From positions 731,100-795,099 of the forward strand of contig VXBM01000232.1 in assembly GCA_013400155.1 (NCBI GenBank): DNA of 64,000 nt. The letters run 5' to 3'. Under the pieces are notes generated by a model. That model did not search any database, was not told the origin of the DNA, and was given only the letters and a program-made list of their open reading frames with translations. Shown here piece after piece: positions 14,301 to 29,100 of the stretch. Every line of letters starts with the position of its first letter. Within the stretch, counting starts at the first letter, position 1. The position numbers were made by a program, and so were the translations under genes. This DNA comes from Helopsaltes ochotensis. Taxonomy: Eukaryota; Chordata; Aves; Passeriformes; Locustellidae.

Positions 14301-16757
14301 CAGAACTAAAAAAAAAAGCAAAAAAATATTGCCTTTACCGTGATGTGGTGATCAGATTTCAAGTAAGCACTTAACCTAAGAGAAACAAAATCCTCCAAAC
14401 AAACAAAATAATTGAAATAAAATTCAATTTTCAGTTCATTTCAGAATGAGGCCCTCTTGGTCTAGTCCACAGAGGTGGTGCACTCATCAGTCATTAACAC
14501 ATGGACTGTTCTTTCCTCTTTAGCAGTTTATATATTCACCTACAAATACCTGTCAAACTGAATTACAAAATAGTTTCCACTACCCCTTAGACTTCTAGTT
14601 TTGATTTCCTCATGACATATCAACCAAGTCTGCTATTGTGGTTTAAAAAATTATCAGTATAGTTTATTTATTATTAATTCACATGATCACATGCTTTCTA
14701 AAGTATGGAAATGTGTTACTTGAATATATCCAAATACACAAGAGACCATTGACGAATTCATTATAAGGTATTATAATGCAAAAAGCAAATAAGGAAGATA
14801 TACTCTTTTGTAATTACATAATTTAGCAGTTGATTGTGTACTGCATAGCCTATATCTATTCAGGATAGAAATAAAGCTACTCTGGCAGATGTTGTTAATA
14901 TCACAGTTACAAATAGAGAAAAAAATACTAGAATATTTTAATAGTAAAAATACCCATCTCACAGAAGTTCTTCACCTATCACACCTCAAAACAGGGCTAT
15001 TAATAGGCTTTTGCACCAACTCCACAATGTATTAGAAATATTTCTTAGGAAAATTCAAATTCCAGGAAGTTGTAACAGTAGGTAGCAAATATAGCTTAAG
15101 CATCTTGAATTGGGTTTGACATTTTAAATTTTATCAATGGCCCTTTATTTTCCAAGTATTACTGTATTTCCTGGTAAACAGTGTATTACAGCTATGACTA
15201 CTGTACACATAAATATACACAGTGACTGTTACATAGAAATACTGCTAAATGAGCACTGACTCATAAACTTCTAGATCCTGGTTTGGGGTTTTTTTAATCA
15301 CTTGAGACACATCAGAGCTGAAGTCCAACTGACTTTTCAGTAAGAATTCAGCTTTCCAATTTAAACCTCACTCCTGAAAATAAATCCAGATACTAAAACT
15401 TTACTTGGAAGTGTCAAAAGACTTCATCTGAAGGCAGCTAAGGTTCTCCTCCAGTTCTCTAGTTGCAGAAAACACATCTTCTTCCCTGCTTATGATCTCA
15501 ACTTCTACAGCAAACTTGGTAGGTACAAACAGTAGGATTGTAGGACTATTCACTCCCAGTCCGTCACCTTTTCCCCCCAGAACTACTGGGCAGTTATTTA
15601 GTGAGGGAACCTTTTATTGGCAGCACAATCTCCTCCAATTTTAAACAGCCGAGTACTAAAGCCTGAGGTACTGCCTTAATCACATTTACGTGCTGGGAGG
15701 ACTGGGGCAGGAACAAAACTACCTGAGTGGGGGGAGCTAAACTCTATCACCCACTTAAGTCCTCAATGGAACCGAATTTCTCCAGTGAGTAGGGCCTCTT
15801 AGATCAGCCAAATTCAGGAATAGTGTGAAAATAATTCAAAACAGTAGCCTTGTATGGCTGCTTCCAAACTGACGATGAACCTACAGCTGCTTCCGGGCTT
15901 TTGTGCTCATTGTGGATTCTGTTGAGGAGCTGCCCATCCAACTGAATAACAAGAGATACAAAACACCTGACCATGGATGGCAACTCCAGCTCCCACAAAG
16001 GTTCGTTATTAGCTAATAACTGACATTACATAGCGGGTGTGAGCTTCACACTACTGTTATGTTTATAAAAAGGTAACTTGATAGGCTTCCATCTGTTACT
16101 CTATATAGACACACTGAAGACAATTTCTAGACTGTTTTGAGAGAGTAACCCATTTTATCCACTTTATAATACTTCAGAGGATTACACAAAGTACATTAAT
16201 GGGAAATTCAGTCAGATTTATTTTATATATTAATTCAAACAATTTACAACATGGTTTTATAGGTGCTTTTACACATATACTAATACTCCTCTGCATGCAA
16301 ACATGAAAAAACCTCCACAAATTCCACAGTAAAAAAAAATCTATGATACAAAGGTTCAGATTGTCTCAATCTTGAAGTCTTCTCCACTACAAAGTCCCAG
16401 AGCCTTTAAGAAGAAAACACTTTTTCTGCTTTTTTGGTACTATGCAAAAAAACCCCCCCAAACAATCTAAACAAAAAAAGAATGTTAGATTTCCATCTTT
16501 ACTAATGTAATTTTTGCTTCATGTACAACCTAAGGACAAGGAATTCCTAGACAAGGAATCCTAATTTTGGGAACCAGACAGTTGCCACATACTCCATAAT
16601 CTTCACTAAAGTAATCTGAACTTTGTTGTCCCATTTTGCTCACAACAGGATCTCATAACCATTGGATGTCATTTTGTCATTGAGATTGTCAGTGCTGTGA
16701 CACAGAATAACAAATAGCACAAGCAATTCTGACCACTTCACTTAAGTTCTTGTCTTT

Positions 16758-16814
16758 AAAATTGAAGAAAGATTAAATATTAAGAAGAAATGAAAATTGA
16801 AGAAAGATTAAATA
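16758..16814 (+). repeat. Two-copy 22-bp direct repeat, period 35
   Basis: A 22-base A-rich segment (AAAATTGAAG...TTAAATA) at 16758-16779 recurs unchanged at 16793-16814. A related GGCTTTAAA doublet follows just downstream. This looks like a local slippage duplication. Confidence 0.85.
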
Positions 16815-19800
16815 CAGGCTTTAAAGTATAGGCTTTAAAATATCCTTTTATCAACTGATGAAGTTTAATTTCTTTATCAAGCTATATAGAAAAAAGAGAA
16901 GGCTCACAAGTTAAAATAGAAAGGGACAAATATTTTTAATTGTCAGCCTGACATTATATAACATTTCCCTACAACTGGGTACGAAATGGCTGCTAAAGTA
17001 CAGGAATTCCTCCCTGCCAGTCTGGCACTTCTATTTCTAGTGAACTGCAAGACTCAGCGTGTGCAATTCGTGAGCATGACTGTGCCTGAGGTGTAACTGT
17101 GCCATGAGGGAGAAGGTAGCTCTCATAATGAAGTTCTTGCAAATTCAAGGATTTTTTATTTTTACCACTTGAGAATGTATTGTTTAGAGAGAAAAAAAAA
17201 AATCCATGTGTGATCATTACTGATTTCCTTTGTCCATTTTTGTGAACTTTTTCATTGTTTAGTTGATTTTATTGGGAAAGTCAAATGTAAAAATGACAAA
17301 CAAAAACACAAAAGTGTGGAAAGTGTGAAACTTTAAGCTTGGTAGAAATAAATAATATTTTGGGGAGTTTTGATTATGCATTAAATATACTATAGCAACT
17401 TTAATTTCCCCATAATTTTTCAGTCCATTTGGACATAATCTTGGGAAGAAAACTTACTTGAATTAGCTGAAAAATTCCTGAAAACACAGGAAGAAAAATG
17501 AAGTCTATAAACAATTGTTACTCTCTCCTTCACTGACCTTTAAGGCTTAAGAAATATTTATGCTCCTGTCAGTGCATTGGTATCAATGATTCTTTTGACA
17601 GATGTGAAAAAAAAGCAGAAGAAAATCATCACCTATGCTGAAGCAATATAGAAATGGTGAGAAGCAGATTTAGAACTCCCAGAAAAAGCCAGGCAACAGA
17701 AACAAATAAAAGTATTGGTAAAACTCTTTTGTTAAATTACAAGCTAGAGGAGGCATTGCAATGCAAAATTTCACTACATTTATCAGCCACAGAGAAGGTA
17801 AGAGAAAAGCAATGGAAAACCTCACAAATATAGCTTATTTTCAATTTTTTGCTCCTTCAGAATGTCAGGCACCTATATAGAAGTGAACTATTGACTCTAA
17901 ACAAAAAGATTTTTCATGTTGGGAAAAGCAGTATTTTGCTGAGCAGTACTGAATTTATTCTGAAATTTTCAGGGCAATCAGAAAGCAAATATGTATGGCA
18001 CAAGAGAGACAGGCAAACTGTATGTTACAGTGGCAGCCACCGTGAAGGGAAGTACAAATGCATTAATCACTTGAGTATAACTCAGTTTAGAAGATTTTTA
18101 TAAACATGAAAGATCAGATTACAATACAGAGCATGATTTCTTGATCCCTGAGCAGACTGTGCTGCTACTGCTGTGTGAAAGCTGTATATGACAATCTTTA
18201 ACATGAATTAAAAACCAGAGAGACCTTGGGACAAAACAGGAGGCAGAAGTAACAGCAGCAGTATTTTAAATAATATTTCTCTGTATCTTATTTGCGCTTA
18301 CCTAAATTTCTCTGCTCCTTATTTAAATGTATTTTCAATTTTCAAATATCTATTTTTATTTCCTGCATTTTTTTAATACCTTTTCCAGGCAGCCATGAAG
18401 AGGAGTACATTTGAAAATTAGTAGAAATATTTTGCAACTATAGCAATTAGTCTAAGAAAACATATTACCTCTCTACAGAAACCTATCTCACTGGAAATAT
18501 TTTGTCCGCTTCTTTCATGCAACTAATTGGATTCAGGGTTTTGATGTTAAGGTTCAGTTGCAATTTTAGGATCCTAAACATTTCCATGGCCTGTGCTTGA
18601 CAGACAGAAGGGTTAATTTAGAAATAAAAGGTAATCTAAACTACTTCATGGTTTATAATGAGAAGAAAAGATGGGAACATGGGAGCATAACTAGAGAAAA
18701 CAAAGTTGACAATTATTTAATTTGTAACAGTTTACAATTATATTAATTAAGTGAAATAGCACTTCCATGGTATCGTTACAGAGCAGAGATTATGTTGATT
18801 CACAATGTATTATAAGGAACACAAGTGAAAAAAGAAGATCAGGCTTAGGAAGGATTTAGTTTGATACAGCAGCAGGTACTCAGGAGCATAAGGTGAGTTC
18901 AGGTTGTGAGCACATAAACCCCCAGATCTCCAAGACCTCTTATTGCGCCTGTCGAGCACACCCATTACTGAGCTTTTCTGTCATACCTGCTAACACAAAG
19001 GGTTGGTAGGCAAGGGAAAATGCCTGGCCAGAAATATTCTGGTTACACTTTCTCTTGTAGGGCTCCTACCTGCACTCAATTTTCATGAGCTCTCTATAAA
19101 GCAGATTAGGGTGCCTAAAGGCTCTGAATCTTGGTATCAGGCCCTTCTCAGACTCTGGTTGCACTACAGCACAGGTTTTCTTTTTCTTGCCAGGCTATTT
19201 TCTTTGCTTCTTAAGAAGCTGCAGGTTGTTGTTTTTTTAATAGTCCGCTTCTTCCTCATAATTTTTTGGATAAACACAACACAGCAGCAAAGGCAGCTGT
19301 GGAACTGAAGGACAGGTAGCTCCTGGTGAGATGAAGCCAGCAGGGGTATAAAAGCCCAAAATCACGCCTTTGAAAAAGAGTCATGTTCTTAAATATTGAG
19401 AAGTGATTCTCTTAAGATAATACTTGCAATCAGCACCCAGCATGTGCAGCAGCCACGTTCTGGAAGACAAAATTGGCTGCTTCAGAGAGTTCAGCATAAA
19501 GCAGACGGTTGGGGTACTGCAGTTCTCCTACACTAAGTTATTAAAAGACAAATCTTGTATGCTACTGAAGCTCAAACTGAGGTGTTCCAAAATCATGCAG
19601 TTCTGATATAGAACAGAAAATATTCGAGATCTGCATATTGCCATTTGAAATTCAAGCGGCGGTCACCAAACCCACCCATATAATTAGCATGGATCTTAGA
19701 GATGCTTTTGGCAGATTAGCTTGGAATGTAGAACACTTTCAGAGGTGTAGAAATGACTAAGACACATACAAGCAGAGGAGAAAAACCTAAGGAAGATATG

Positions 19801-22727
19801 AATAAGAGAGGTGGGGGAAAGATCAGAATAAAGTACTGCAATCATTAGAGTTTTTATTTGTAGAAGAAAAAAACTCCATGTTGCAATGGAATTATGGCTG
19901 TGATTATGAACTAGATACCGGAAGAACAAGTGAAAGCTACTGAGTTACTGATGATATTAGCCCAGGTCCAGCAATGGTCCGCACCTCAAGTACAGGGATG
20001 ATGATGCCTACACCAATCACCTCTGGTAGTCAGGTTTTGATGGAATCTAGGACACAGTATTATCCCTCAGATTGCTATTTTCTTCTTACAGTAGGACCCA
20101 AGGTGGACGGACCATTATCCCTAAGGTTGCACAGCTGTTGTACTCAAAAAACAGATTAACTGTTTCCTAGCACTATTCTAGCACTATCAGTGCTATTTTT
20201 TATTGCAGAAACATAAACTAAAGATTCATTCATTTTACTGAATCTCTCAACATTATATCCACCTTTTCATGGTACATGGTCTTTTCATGGTCTGATTATG
20301 AAGGGAAGCTACCAAAAAGCAATAAATTGTCGAAACATTATTTTCATTTTTATATGCTGTTCCCTCTGCTGCTCTCCTGATGCAATCCTATTTTATAGGA
20401 ACACAGAAGGATACTTCTGAGATACTGTTATATTTCCCAAGTTATTTACTTGCAGTTTCAACTTGTTTTTAGTCATAATTTGAGTAAGCATATATCTAAA
20501 TTATTGTTTATATTAAATACATATCTCTCTAGGAAAAAGGAAAAATTCTTATCTTTAAAGTGCTGACATACAATTGACTGGATAAATTTACACTAGCTCA
20601 AATAGCATTTTTAAATCTAAAATAAATGCTTGTGTAATTTTAGTTAAAAATTCGATTTGTGTCAAATTAAAGACTCATCAAAGGCTACAGAGCATCTATA
20701 TGTTATATACAATAACAGATATTTGGCTTTGTCATCAGAGGAAAATGTATCTATTAATTGATAAGTCTGAGTTATATTTTACGAAGTATTACCATTCTGG
20801 TCACTCAGGTGTTTCCAGACATCCTTGGGTCCCACAGCTTCTGTCACATGCAGCCTATTGGTTGTTTAGTTTGTAAATACAAACACTGCATAAATCAGAA
20901 ACATTTTCAATCTAAACAGGGATAAAGTATGGCAGATGGGTGTAGAACACAGATAGAAAGAGGGAATAGAAAGTCTTCATTGCCATATCAGACCTACTAG
21001 GAAGACAGAAGTAGCTCTGTTTCTGAAGCACCTGTAGAATGTATTTTGAGCTTGCAACTCTCATAAATCAATTCCTCATAAATTGCTCAGAAGCTTATTT
21101 AGGTAGTCAACAGTCCCACTGCCCATATTTTTCTTCCTTTTTTAAAACTTTTGCCTCCATGACAAAAAGTTCTAATTGTCACAGACATCATCTTCTTTTC
21201 ATTCACCAAGACAAGAGTTAAATGTGTAAGCACTTTACGATCTCCCAAGTGGGCTTAAAATTTAGTTTAATCCCATGGTGGTGTTATTTGGCTAATTCAA
21301 ACTTCACAGGTACACAAAGGCAATTCAGAAAGATCTCAAGTGTTCTATGTTGTTGATTTCCTTAGCATGAGAGAAGAAAACACAGTAACTCCTTTTTATT
21401 AAGGAGACAGAAGTGAAAAAAAGACACACAGGCAACAGGTCCCTTCTATACCTTCTATCCCTGAGAGATCATTCAGACAACCACCCCTTCTATACTGCAG
21501 CTATCAGAAGTGATGTGCATACAGCAAGGCCTAGGAAAGGAATCCCTTTCAGAGAAGCTCTTATGCAAAGCTTCAGTCCTTCAATTTGCCAATTATTTAA
21601 ATAATTTATGAAATATTATATATCATACAGATGAAAAACCATGTAGCCTTTCTAATACTACTATTTTCAGTATTTTACTTCTCCCTGAGACTGAACAAAA
21701 GAATTTATTTACCTTGAACAAAATTAAATTACCATTTTTCAAGAGTCACATTGCATAATGTCACGTAGCCATAGGATGAGATGAAACTGTGTTTTTCTGT
21801 GTTACTGGGAACAAAAGCAGTGTATGTGCCATGAAAGGGAGATGCCACTTAGAGCATAATCTAACATATTTGAAGAAAAATCTTATCAAAGTGTTTATTA
21901 ATACTGGTCTTTTTTGCAAATGGAAGACTAGAGAGGGAAGTAGGGAGGGAAGGGGTTACATCTCAATTATCCAAGAATAGCAATCAATATATTTGAGCTC
22001 CTGGCCATAGGGCAGTTTCACAGGCTATCTTTAGAAATTCCATTTGTGCATTTCTGACAGGATAGTAGTAGCATACAGTATATCTAGCTCTGTAATTTAA
22101 CACCCAAAATATAAGTCAAAAAGCAGCCATAAACATACAATTGGCTAAGAATAATCATCCAAAATTTCAGGGAAAATATTTGTAATCACTGTTAGAAACA
22201 TAAATGGACATTACTGTGTCAGTGTGTAGCCTCTACACTTGCAGCTTTCCTGATACAGATTCCTTTTCTGAAATGTTCATTGGCCTGGCAATAATCCTTT
22301 TAAACCCCAGTTATTTTCAACTTAGCGTACATAAAAGTGACAGAATTCAGCTCATTCTTATTATTAGGATCCAATAATATACGCTTCTGAATTACCCATG
22401 TTGGGAAAGCATACTCAATTAAAAACCTAGGTATGGCACAACACTACAGAACTCCCTTTCAGAAACTGGTAACTATTTATAGCCCATAAAGATTTGTGCA
22501 AGTATGAAGCAATTACTTGTAGATACTAGAATAATGGCTGGCAGATTTCATTTGTTCCAGAATATAATACAGCAGCACTAAAAAATGTGCACTTGCATAC
22601 AGCAGGACAGAAAAGCCCCTGCAGAAGGAACCCCAGCCTGACCTGAGCTCCAGTAAGAATGGTTCCATGTTATGCTTGTCATCATCACGTTCAGGCTCAT
22701 CCTGTAGTTGCCATATAAGTGTTTTTT

Positions 22728-22774
22728 CTTTGAAGAGAATGTTAATTACATCTGGCAATAATTGTTTTGCAGAA
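22728..22774 (-). repeat. Inverted repeat, left arm
   Basis: The reverse complement of this 47-base segment matches 23146-23191 with one substitution and one single-base indel. The arms are 371 bases apart. Core shared motif (read on the right arm strand): CAAAACAATTATTGCCAGAT. The flanks outside the arms do not match. Confidence 0.85.
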
Positions 22775-23145
22775 GCACAGAACATTTTTGAAAGCCATGG
22801 CACAACAATTTTATCTCCTTTTCTTAATAAAGCTCCTTTGCCTATTCAAAAAGAATATCCTGAATTACTGCTGTCCCAATCTGTTTCTACTAAAGCTTAT
22901 CTAATAAAACAGTGTGAAGCTTTCAGAATGAGCAGAAAAGAAATGCAATAAATACTTATATTTATGGGTAAGTATGCTTATAAGAACTCCATATATTTAT
23001 ATATATTTAATGTATGTATCCGTGTGTACACACACCCCCACATATATAAAGCTTTCATTGTAAAAACAAATCCGTTGGCAAAGCTTACTCATGAAGTGGG
23101 ATTGAATCATAAAATGTTCAAGAGATCCAGGCTGATTTCCCAATT

Positions 23146-23191
23146 TTCTGCAAAACAATTATTGCCAGATATAATTAACATTTCTTCAAAG
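23146..23191 (+). repeat. Inverted repeat, right arm
   Basis: Partner of the arm at 22728-22774, 46 bases, about 96% identical in inverted orientation. No known element is recognised in or between the arms. Confidence 0.85.
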
Positions 23192-26100
23192 ACTGATAAG
23201 GACAACAATTAAATTAATTTAGTTGCTCAGAAATTCTAAAGCACTAATGAAAATCATAATACTCAGCAAGTAGCATTTGTTGAGATTTATTAAAATTATT
23301 TTGAAATATATCCAAGATCAAGCCTAACTTGGTTTAAGAAACAAGTGACAGTTAAAGAGCTTTGCTTAGAAAACTTGACAAAATGGGACACTCGTACAAA
23401 AGATGACAGAAAGCATTAGTCATTCTTTTCTTTTTTGTTAAATCTCCATTATGCTGCATTTTCTGTTTCAGCTATATCTAAGTTTTGGGCAGGTTATAAA
23501 CAAGGCATAAGCATAAAAGTAAAATATTTCCAATTCTAAAAGCCTTTTTTTATTGTTAAATTTAACAGGCTTCAGTTATTTAACAGGATTTTAACAGAAC
23601 TTTAACAGGATTCAGTGTAGTTGATGGTATTTAACCAAATCAATTTCTGCAATTATTTGTTCTACTCAGAGCTGAATCTGCAATTACTGTTTGGTTATCT
23701 TTTTTATGTATGATTTATCCAGACAAAGATCTCCAAAGTATTGCACAAAATATGAAAGAAATCCAAGGAATTTCTGGAAGTGGAACTATCAGGGCATAGT
23801 TCACAAATCTACAGAAGTCAATGAAGTTTCACCTATTGCCAACTGTAATTACAACTGTCAAATTCTGAAGGAGGGAAGGCAAAATCATAATAAAACTTCC
23901 CATTTAGAAGTATTTATGATACTGTACTAATTAGGTTCACCATTACATGTAACCTGTAATGCTAGCAGTATCTTTGGAAAATGCATATAAAATTCTGCTT
24001 TCCCAACAGAAATTGTCATACAGTTACTGGGATTACCAAAATGGCAAGGAAAAGGACAATTATTTAAATTATTATTTTTACCTTTAAGTTCTCTAGCAAC
24101 AACCACAAGAAATAAATGATCAACCAAACAAAAACAAACCCCATGGAACCAAACAGAAAATAGTGCTAACTATATATAAAACATTTTCCTTCTTATTCTA
24201 ACTCCATATAATGCAGCAGGTGATATTTGCAACAATTTATCACTCCTCCCTCCAAACATAAGTATGAATCCAATTAAATGTACAGTTCAAAGGTGAAGGA
24301 AAAGAGACTGGGCTGAAATTTTGGGAAGAAGCCAATATTGATAAAGGAAAGAAAAGAAATATGGAAATGCCTATGAAAATGACAGTTTGCAGTGTAAAAA
24401 GAAAAGGAGAGATGAGGAAACTTGGTCGAAAATCCTACTATTTATCCTTTAGCATAAATACCTTTATATTCAGTCTGCTGATACTTGAGATATTTTGCTA
24501 ATCAGAGTAGCAAAAGTACAAAAAAACAAATGCAGCTGAAAATGGCTCTAGAGATGTCTGCTTTTGCCTGTGGCCCATGGATGTGCTTCCCTACCTTTAT
24601 CAGACAAATACACTTTAATGTAGATTGGTCATCTCAACAAAACTTTTAAATACACAAAATAATCCCATATTCCCTGAACATCACAATGGTATATTAATTA
24701 TTTTCCTAAGTCATGTTACAATAAAGTGTAAAATTTGTACTTACTACATCCTCACTGACCATTTTAACGTGTGCAGCATTTCTGTGGTTTCCCCTCTATC
24801 AGAAATTTGAAAAAAGTATGCAAAACATTCAGTTTTGAAGAAAAATATTTGTTTGTACATACTATCAGGGTTCCATTTATTTCCTGCACAAAAATAGGTC
24901 CCTTTATACCTGCCCTCACTTCCCAAGTTGAGGGAGCAACTCAGTGCTGAGTCCACCCTAAAATCCCTGAAAATTTTGGCTGTAAATATTGAACATAAGA
25001 AACCCCAGGAGCTCAGAACATGCCTTTCATTTTTCAGATACGATCCATTACAGTATGAACACATGGTTTTACTTTCCCTCAGGGGCTCTTCTGAACAGTC
25101 CCTTTGCCCAAGTTCTAACTATCAGAATGGTTCAGACTGAATAAGTTAAATCTTATCCCAAGAAGACAGACAATATAATACAAAGTTATGGAAATAAAAT
25201 TACTAGCATTCATTTGCCAAAACTATAATTTTCTTTATTTCTGCAGCTGGTTTAAGTTTGATTGCTTCAGTGCATTCTCCTAGAATGTGCTCCACATAAT
25301 GCTTTGTCCAAGCTCTGATGAACATTTCTTATAGAATGGATATAGTTGTCTTTATCTTAGGAATTTTTAATTTATGGACATTTTCTTTTTATGGTAAGTT
25401 GCACTTTAAAAATGTATGTATACAGAAGCAGCTTAAAGAAAAGAGGGAAGGTGATCAAGTGCTTGCTCAGAAAAATTCAGTGGCTTGACCCATTTTTTCT
25501 ATGCAGAGGACTTAACTTTCTCCCTCTTTTCTCCATTCCTTTGGTGTCTTTAAGACGACATTCCTAATTTTTAAACTATCATATAGTTTTACTTCATTAG
25601 TATTTGATTGACCACAGTTTTTCCTGGTTTTATGAAAATCATTAATATTTTATTGCAATTACAAGCAAACGTCATAACTAGTTCAATTATTTGGTTATTT
25701 TCTGCTGTTCTTGGTAAGGTTCTTGTTGTTTTTCACTTAGCTTCCATTGGTACATGTTCCAATCCACACTGATTGATTTCTTGTGAGGACAGTTTCTTCA
25801 GTCCTCATACTGGACATTTATTTTATACCTGCTGTGAAATATTAATTTTAGAACATTAAATGCTTCTGCTATGTAGTAAAATCTCGTCAGTTCACAGTTC
25901 AGTTACTATGCTTGAAGCTGAAGAACTTAACGGTGCCTATTTAAGGTCTCTATCCAAAAGAAGACTCCCTCAAGAGAAGTAGTAGAAGATTTGACAGCCT
26001 ACTGGAATTTATGAAGGGGGAAAAATGTGACAGGAAAAAAAAAATCAGGCTTATTAACCTGGAGCAAAAACTCCGAGCTGTCAAAGGCTAATCCTGAGGC

Positions 26101-29100
26101 GCTTGCCATGTCTTAATTAAACACAATGTGGGCTGATAACCGACCTAAACTCCCTGCTGTACAGTGAATTTCTGCCTAGACATCAAAGACTATTTTGAAT
26201 TCTCTGCAGCTTGCAAATTCTACTGAGTAGTTGTCAGATTTCTGCATAATGCATTTCAGTCAAGACTGCAGAAGAGACTCATTTGTAAGTATTTTGCAGG
26301 AGATGCTTTCCTGACAAAAATGAAATGTTAAGTGGTAATCCTTGCTTTTATAGTGTTTAATTATAAACTACATCAAAATATATTTTAGGGGAACAAAAAG
26401 ATGATACATTGTTCCAAAACAACACTCGTCCATCTCCACTTAATAAGCTGATCGTTTGTAATTTATTTTTTTAAAAAATCCAAAGCTGACACTACACATT
26501 AGCATTATATATATATGCAAAATTTATCATTTCCCAACATTTGTTAAGAAATATATTTGTTAGGAATATGACAACTTCATGTTTTGACATGAAAGTCACT
26601 CTGTATTACAGTAAAGGACCATGAGGTTTTGTTCCTTTGCTAGTAAGAATGTAGAAAGAAAACTTGGTAAAAATCTGCAGCCCCTCAGGTTCTTAACTTG
26701 GACCACAATCCATTCTTTTCCTGATAACCTTTTGCCTCATCATACGTATGTTCTACTTCTACACTTTATACCACTTCTATCATAACTCTACATAGAAATC
26801 TTTTCTAGTCACATAAATGTTGAAATATTTTTTGTGATGGATTTGAGATTTTTTTTCCAGTTAAAATTTCCATGTGAAGAACCAGTACAGGAATTGACTG
26901 TGAGGAGAACTATGGCTATGTGCAATTTGAAAGGGCTGTGCACAAACAGATATGCAGCAACTACCTGTCCTTTTGAAGCAGGCTTGCTTTAATAAGTGAG
27001 TAGCCTTTTTGGGAAAGATCCAGTTATGTAATCTCTGAATAATTCCTACAAATAAATGTGAGTGCAAAGGCTACCATTCTTAGGTGTGCATGAGATACCC
27101 AAATACACAAAATATGTTCACACGTTCATTCCATTCACAATACTTATGGCAAATGCTATAGAGAGCCAATTGAAGGGCTTATCTCAAGGGTAAATTAAGA
27201 TTTCTTGTTCAGCTATGGTGCATCTCCACTGGAGCAACAGCCATTTTTACCTCCCATTGATCTGACTGCAGCCCAAAAACCCCATGGACTTGCAGGTTAT
27301 GAAAGAAAAAGGCTGCAGGTTTCAATTTACATAAATTTGGGTTGTTTACTCCCTAGTTTCTCCTCCCAGATTAATGTTGTTCAGTAATATATATGCAGTA
27401 AGAACATATTTTCTTTACATTCCTTATGTGCTTCTTGGTGGTCTAAACTATGCATATTTGAGAATATAAAATATAATACTCCACAGAAAAAGTTATGAAA
27501 ACACAATGCCCATGTACACAATCTCAAGCACAGCTATCATTTAAATCCATCTGTATGAAGGACAGACCCCATACTGAGAACAAAAGTATGGTATGGATGT
27601 CCTGCACATTTCTTGGCCACAAAGGCAGGTTTCAGAAACTGAATTCTTCTACTATAGAGAAATATATTTTAGAAATATTCTAGTGTTTATAAACTTCTCA
27701 GTATGTAGTAATCTAAGATATCAGATATTAAGATAATTTATGGACATCACGTAAGCCCCTGTTTGGAATTACAGTTTAGCATCAGACCATGCAGTCCTGT
27801 ATCAACTGGAATATCAAAAAGCAAATAATTTTCTTTAAGGAAAGGTTTATTTTTTTTAACACTCAGTTTATTTGGCACACAGATCACACATTCATTCCAT
27901 TAATCATCAAGTGTGTGCTGGCTAAAGACTAACTCCATCTCATGCTGGCATTTGATTGCATTCAGTTGATAGTTACTCTTCATAGTGTTGCTTTTGCAGG
28001 AAGCAATCAAGGAAACAAGTCTAAAAACTTCCATTTGCATTATCTAAAATGTATTGGAAGCAAGGCCAAAACTGTTTAGGTTTCCCATTTAACTCCAGAA
28101 GCACTGAAAGCTATGTATGAATTTGAAACTTTAAGAACACTCCTAAGTTATTTTCCTGCAATGGCTGGGTAGAGAAACTACATACAAGAGGAAGGATATT
28201 GATTAGTGTTAGTATTAGTATTAAGAGGAAGGATAATGATTTCTGCCCATCACTGTAGAGTATAAAGGATACACTCTCTATGGAAGTCACACTATTCTGA
28301 AAAGGTTTGGGAAGCCCTTCCTCCAAAAGTTAAAAAATAGAAATTAATGGACTCAAACCACACTTAGCAGCATGTTCAACTATTTCAAAAACACTTGACC
28401 ATGCAGCAACAATGCCAAATACAAATCTGGCTACATTCTATATGCAGGCCCCAAGGAAATGTATTCTTGGGGGGCCCTCTCAGCTTCATTTGCATTTTAA
28501 ATACATTTGCAAACTGAATTCCAGGCCAAAGCCCTATTGTTCCAGCTTCCACAAGGCATCACTAACAGCGTGAATTTAATCATTGTGCCAATCCATTTAT
28601 CCACCTAGAAAACTAATACAACCATTCCAAGTGGGGTTCTCATGAGTTAGGGGTTGAAAAATCTATGTGACTTGTTCTCTTAAGTCAATTATGACCCAAT
28701 ATTAATGGTATTTATGTGTCTGGAGATCAAGACAGACACCTGATGGGGCTTTCATAACACCTACCTCCCACTGAAATCTTATCCCCTTACCTTGCTTATA
28801 TGAGCTATTAAAAAGTTTATTTAATGAGTGATTGAAGTGCTTGTATAGTGTTTCATGATCCTTAGGAGACATGCATATAGCCTGAAAGCATTTATATTTG
28901 GTCCTCTAGAATGATAAGTCAAGGACTTAGGAATGCCGGTGATTATCAGGAAATGAAATAGAGCCTGGTATTGCTTTTCCTGCAAGCACTGCAACAGTCC
29001 TTACATTATAGAAACAAGTATTATCTCCTCTATTGTCCTTTCTCAAGTCATAAGCACTGTCAATAATATTTTTGGACAAGCAATAAAGGAAACAGTTCTT

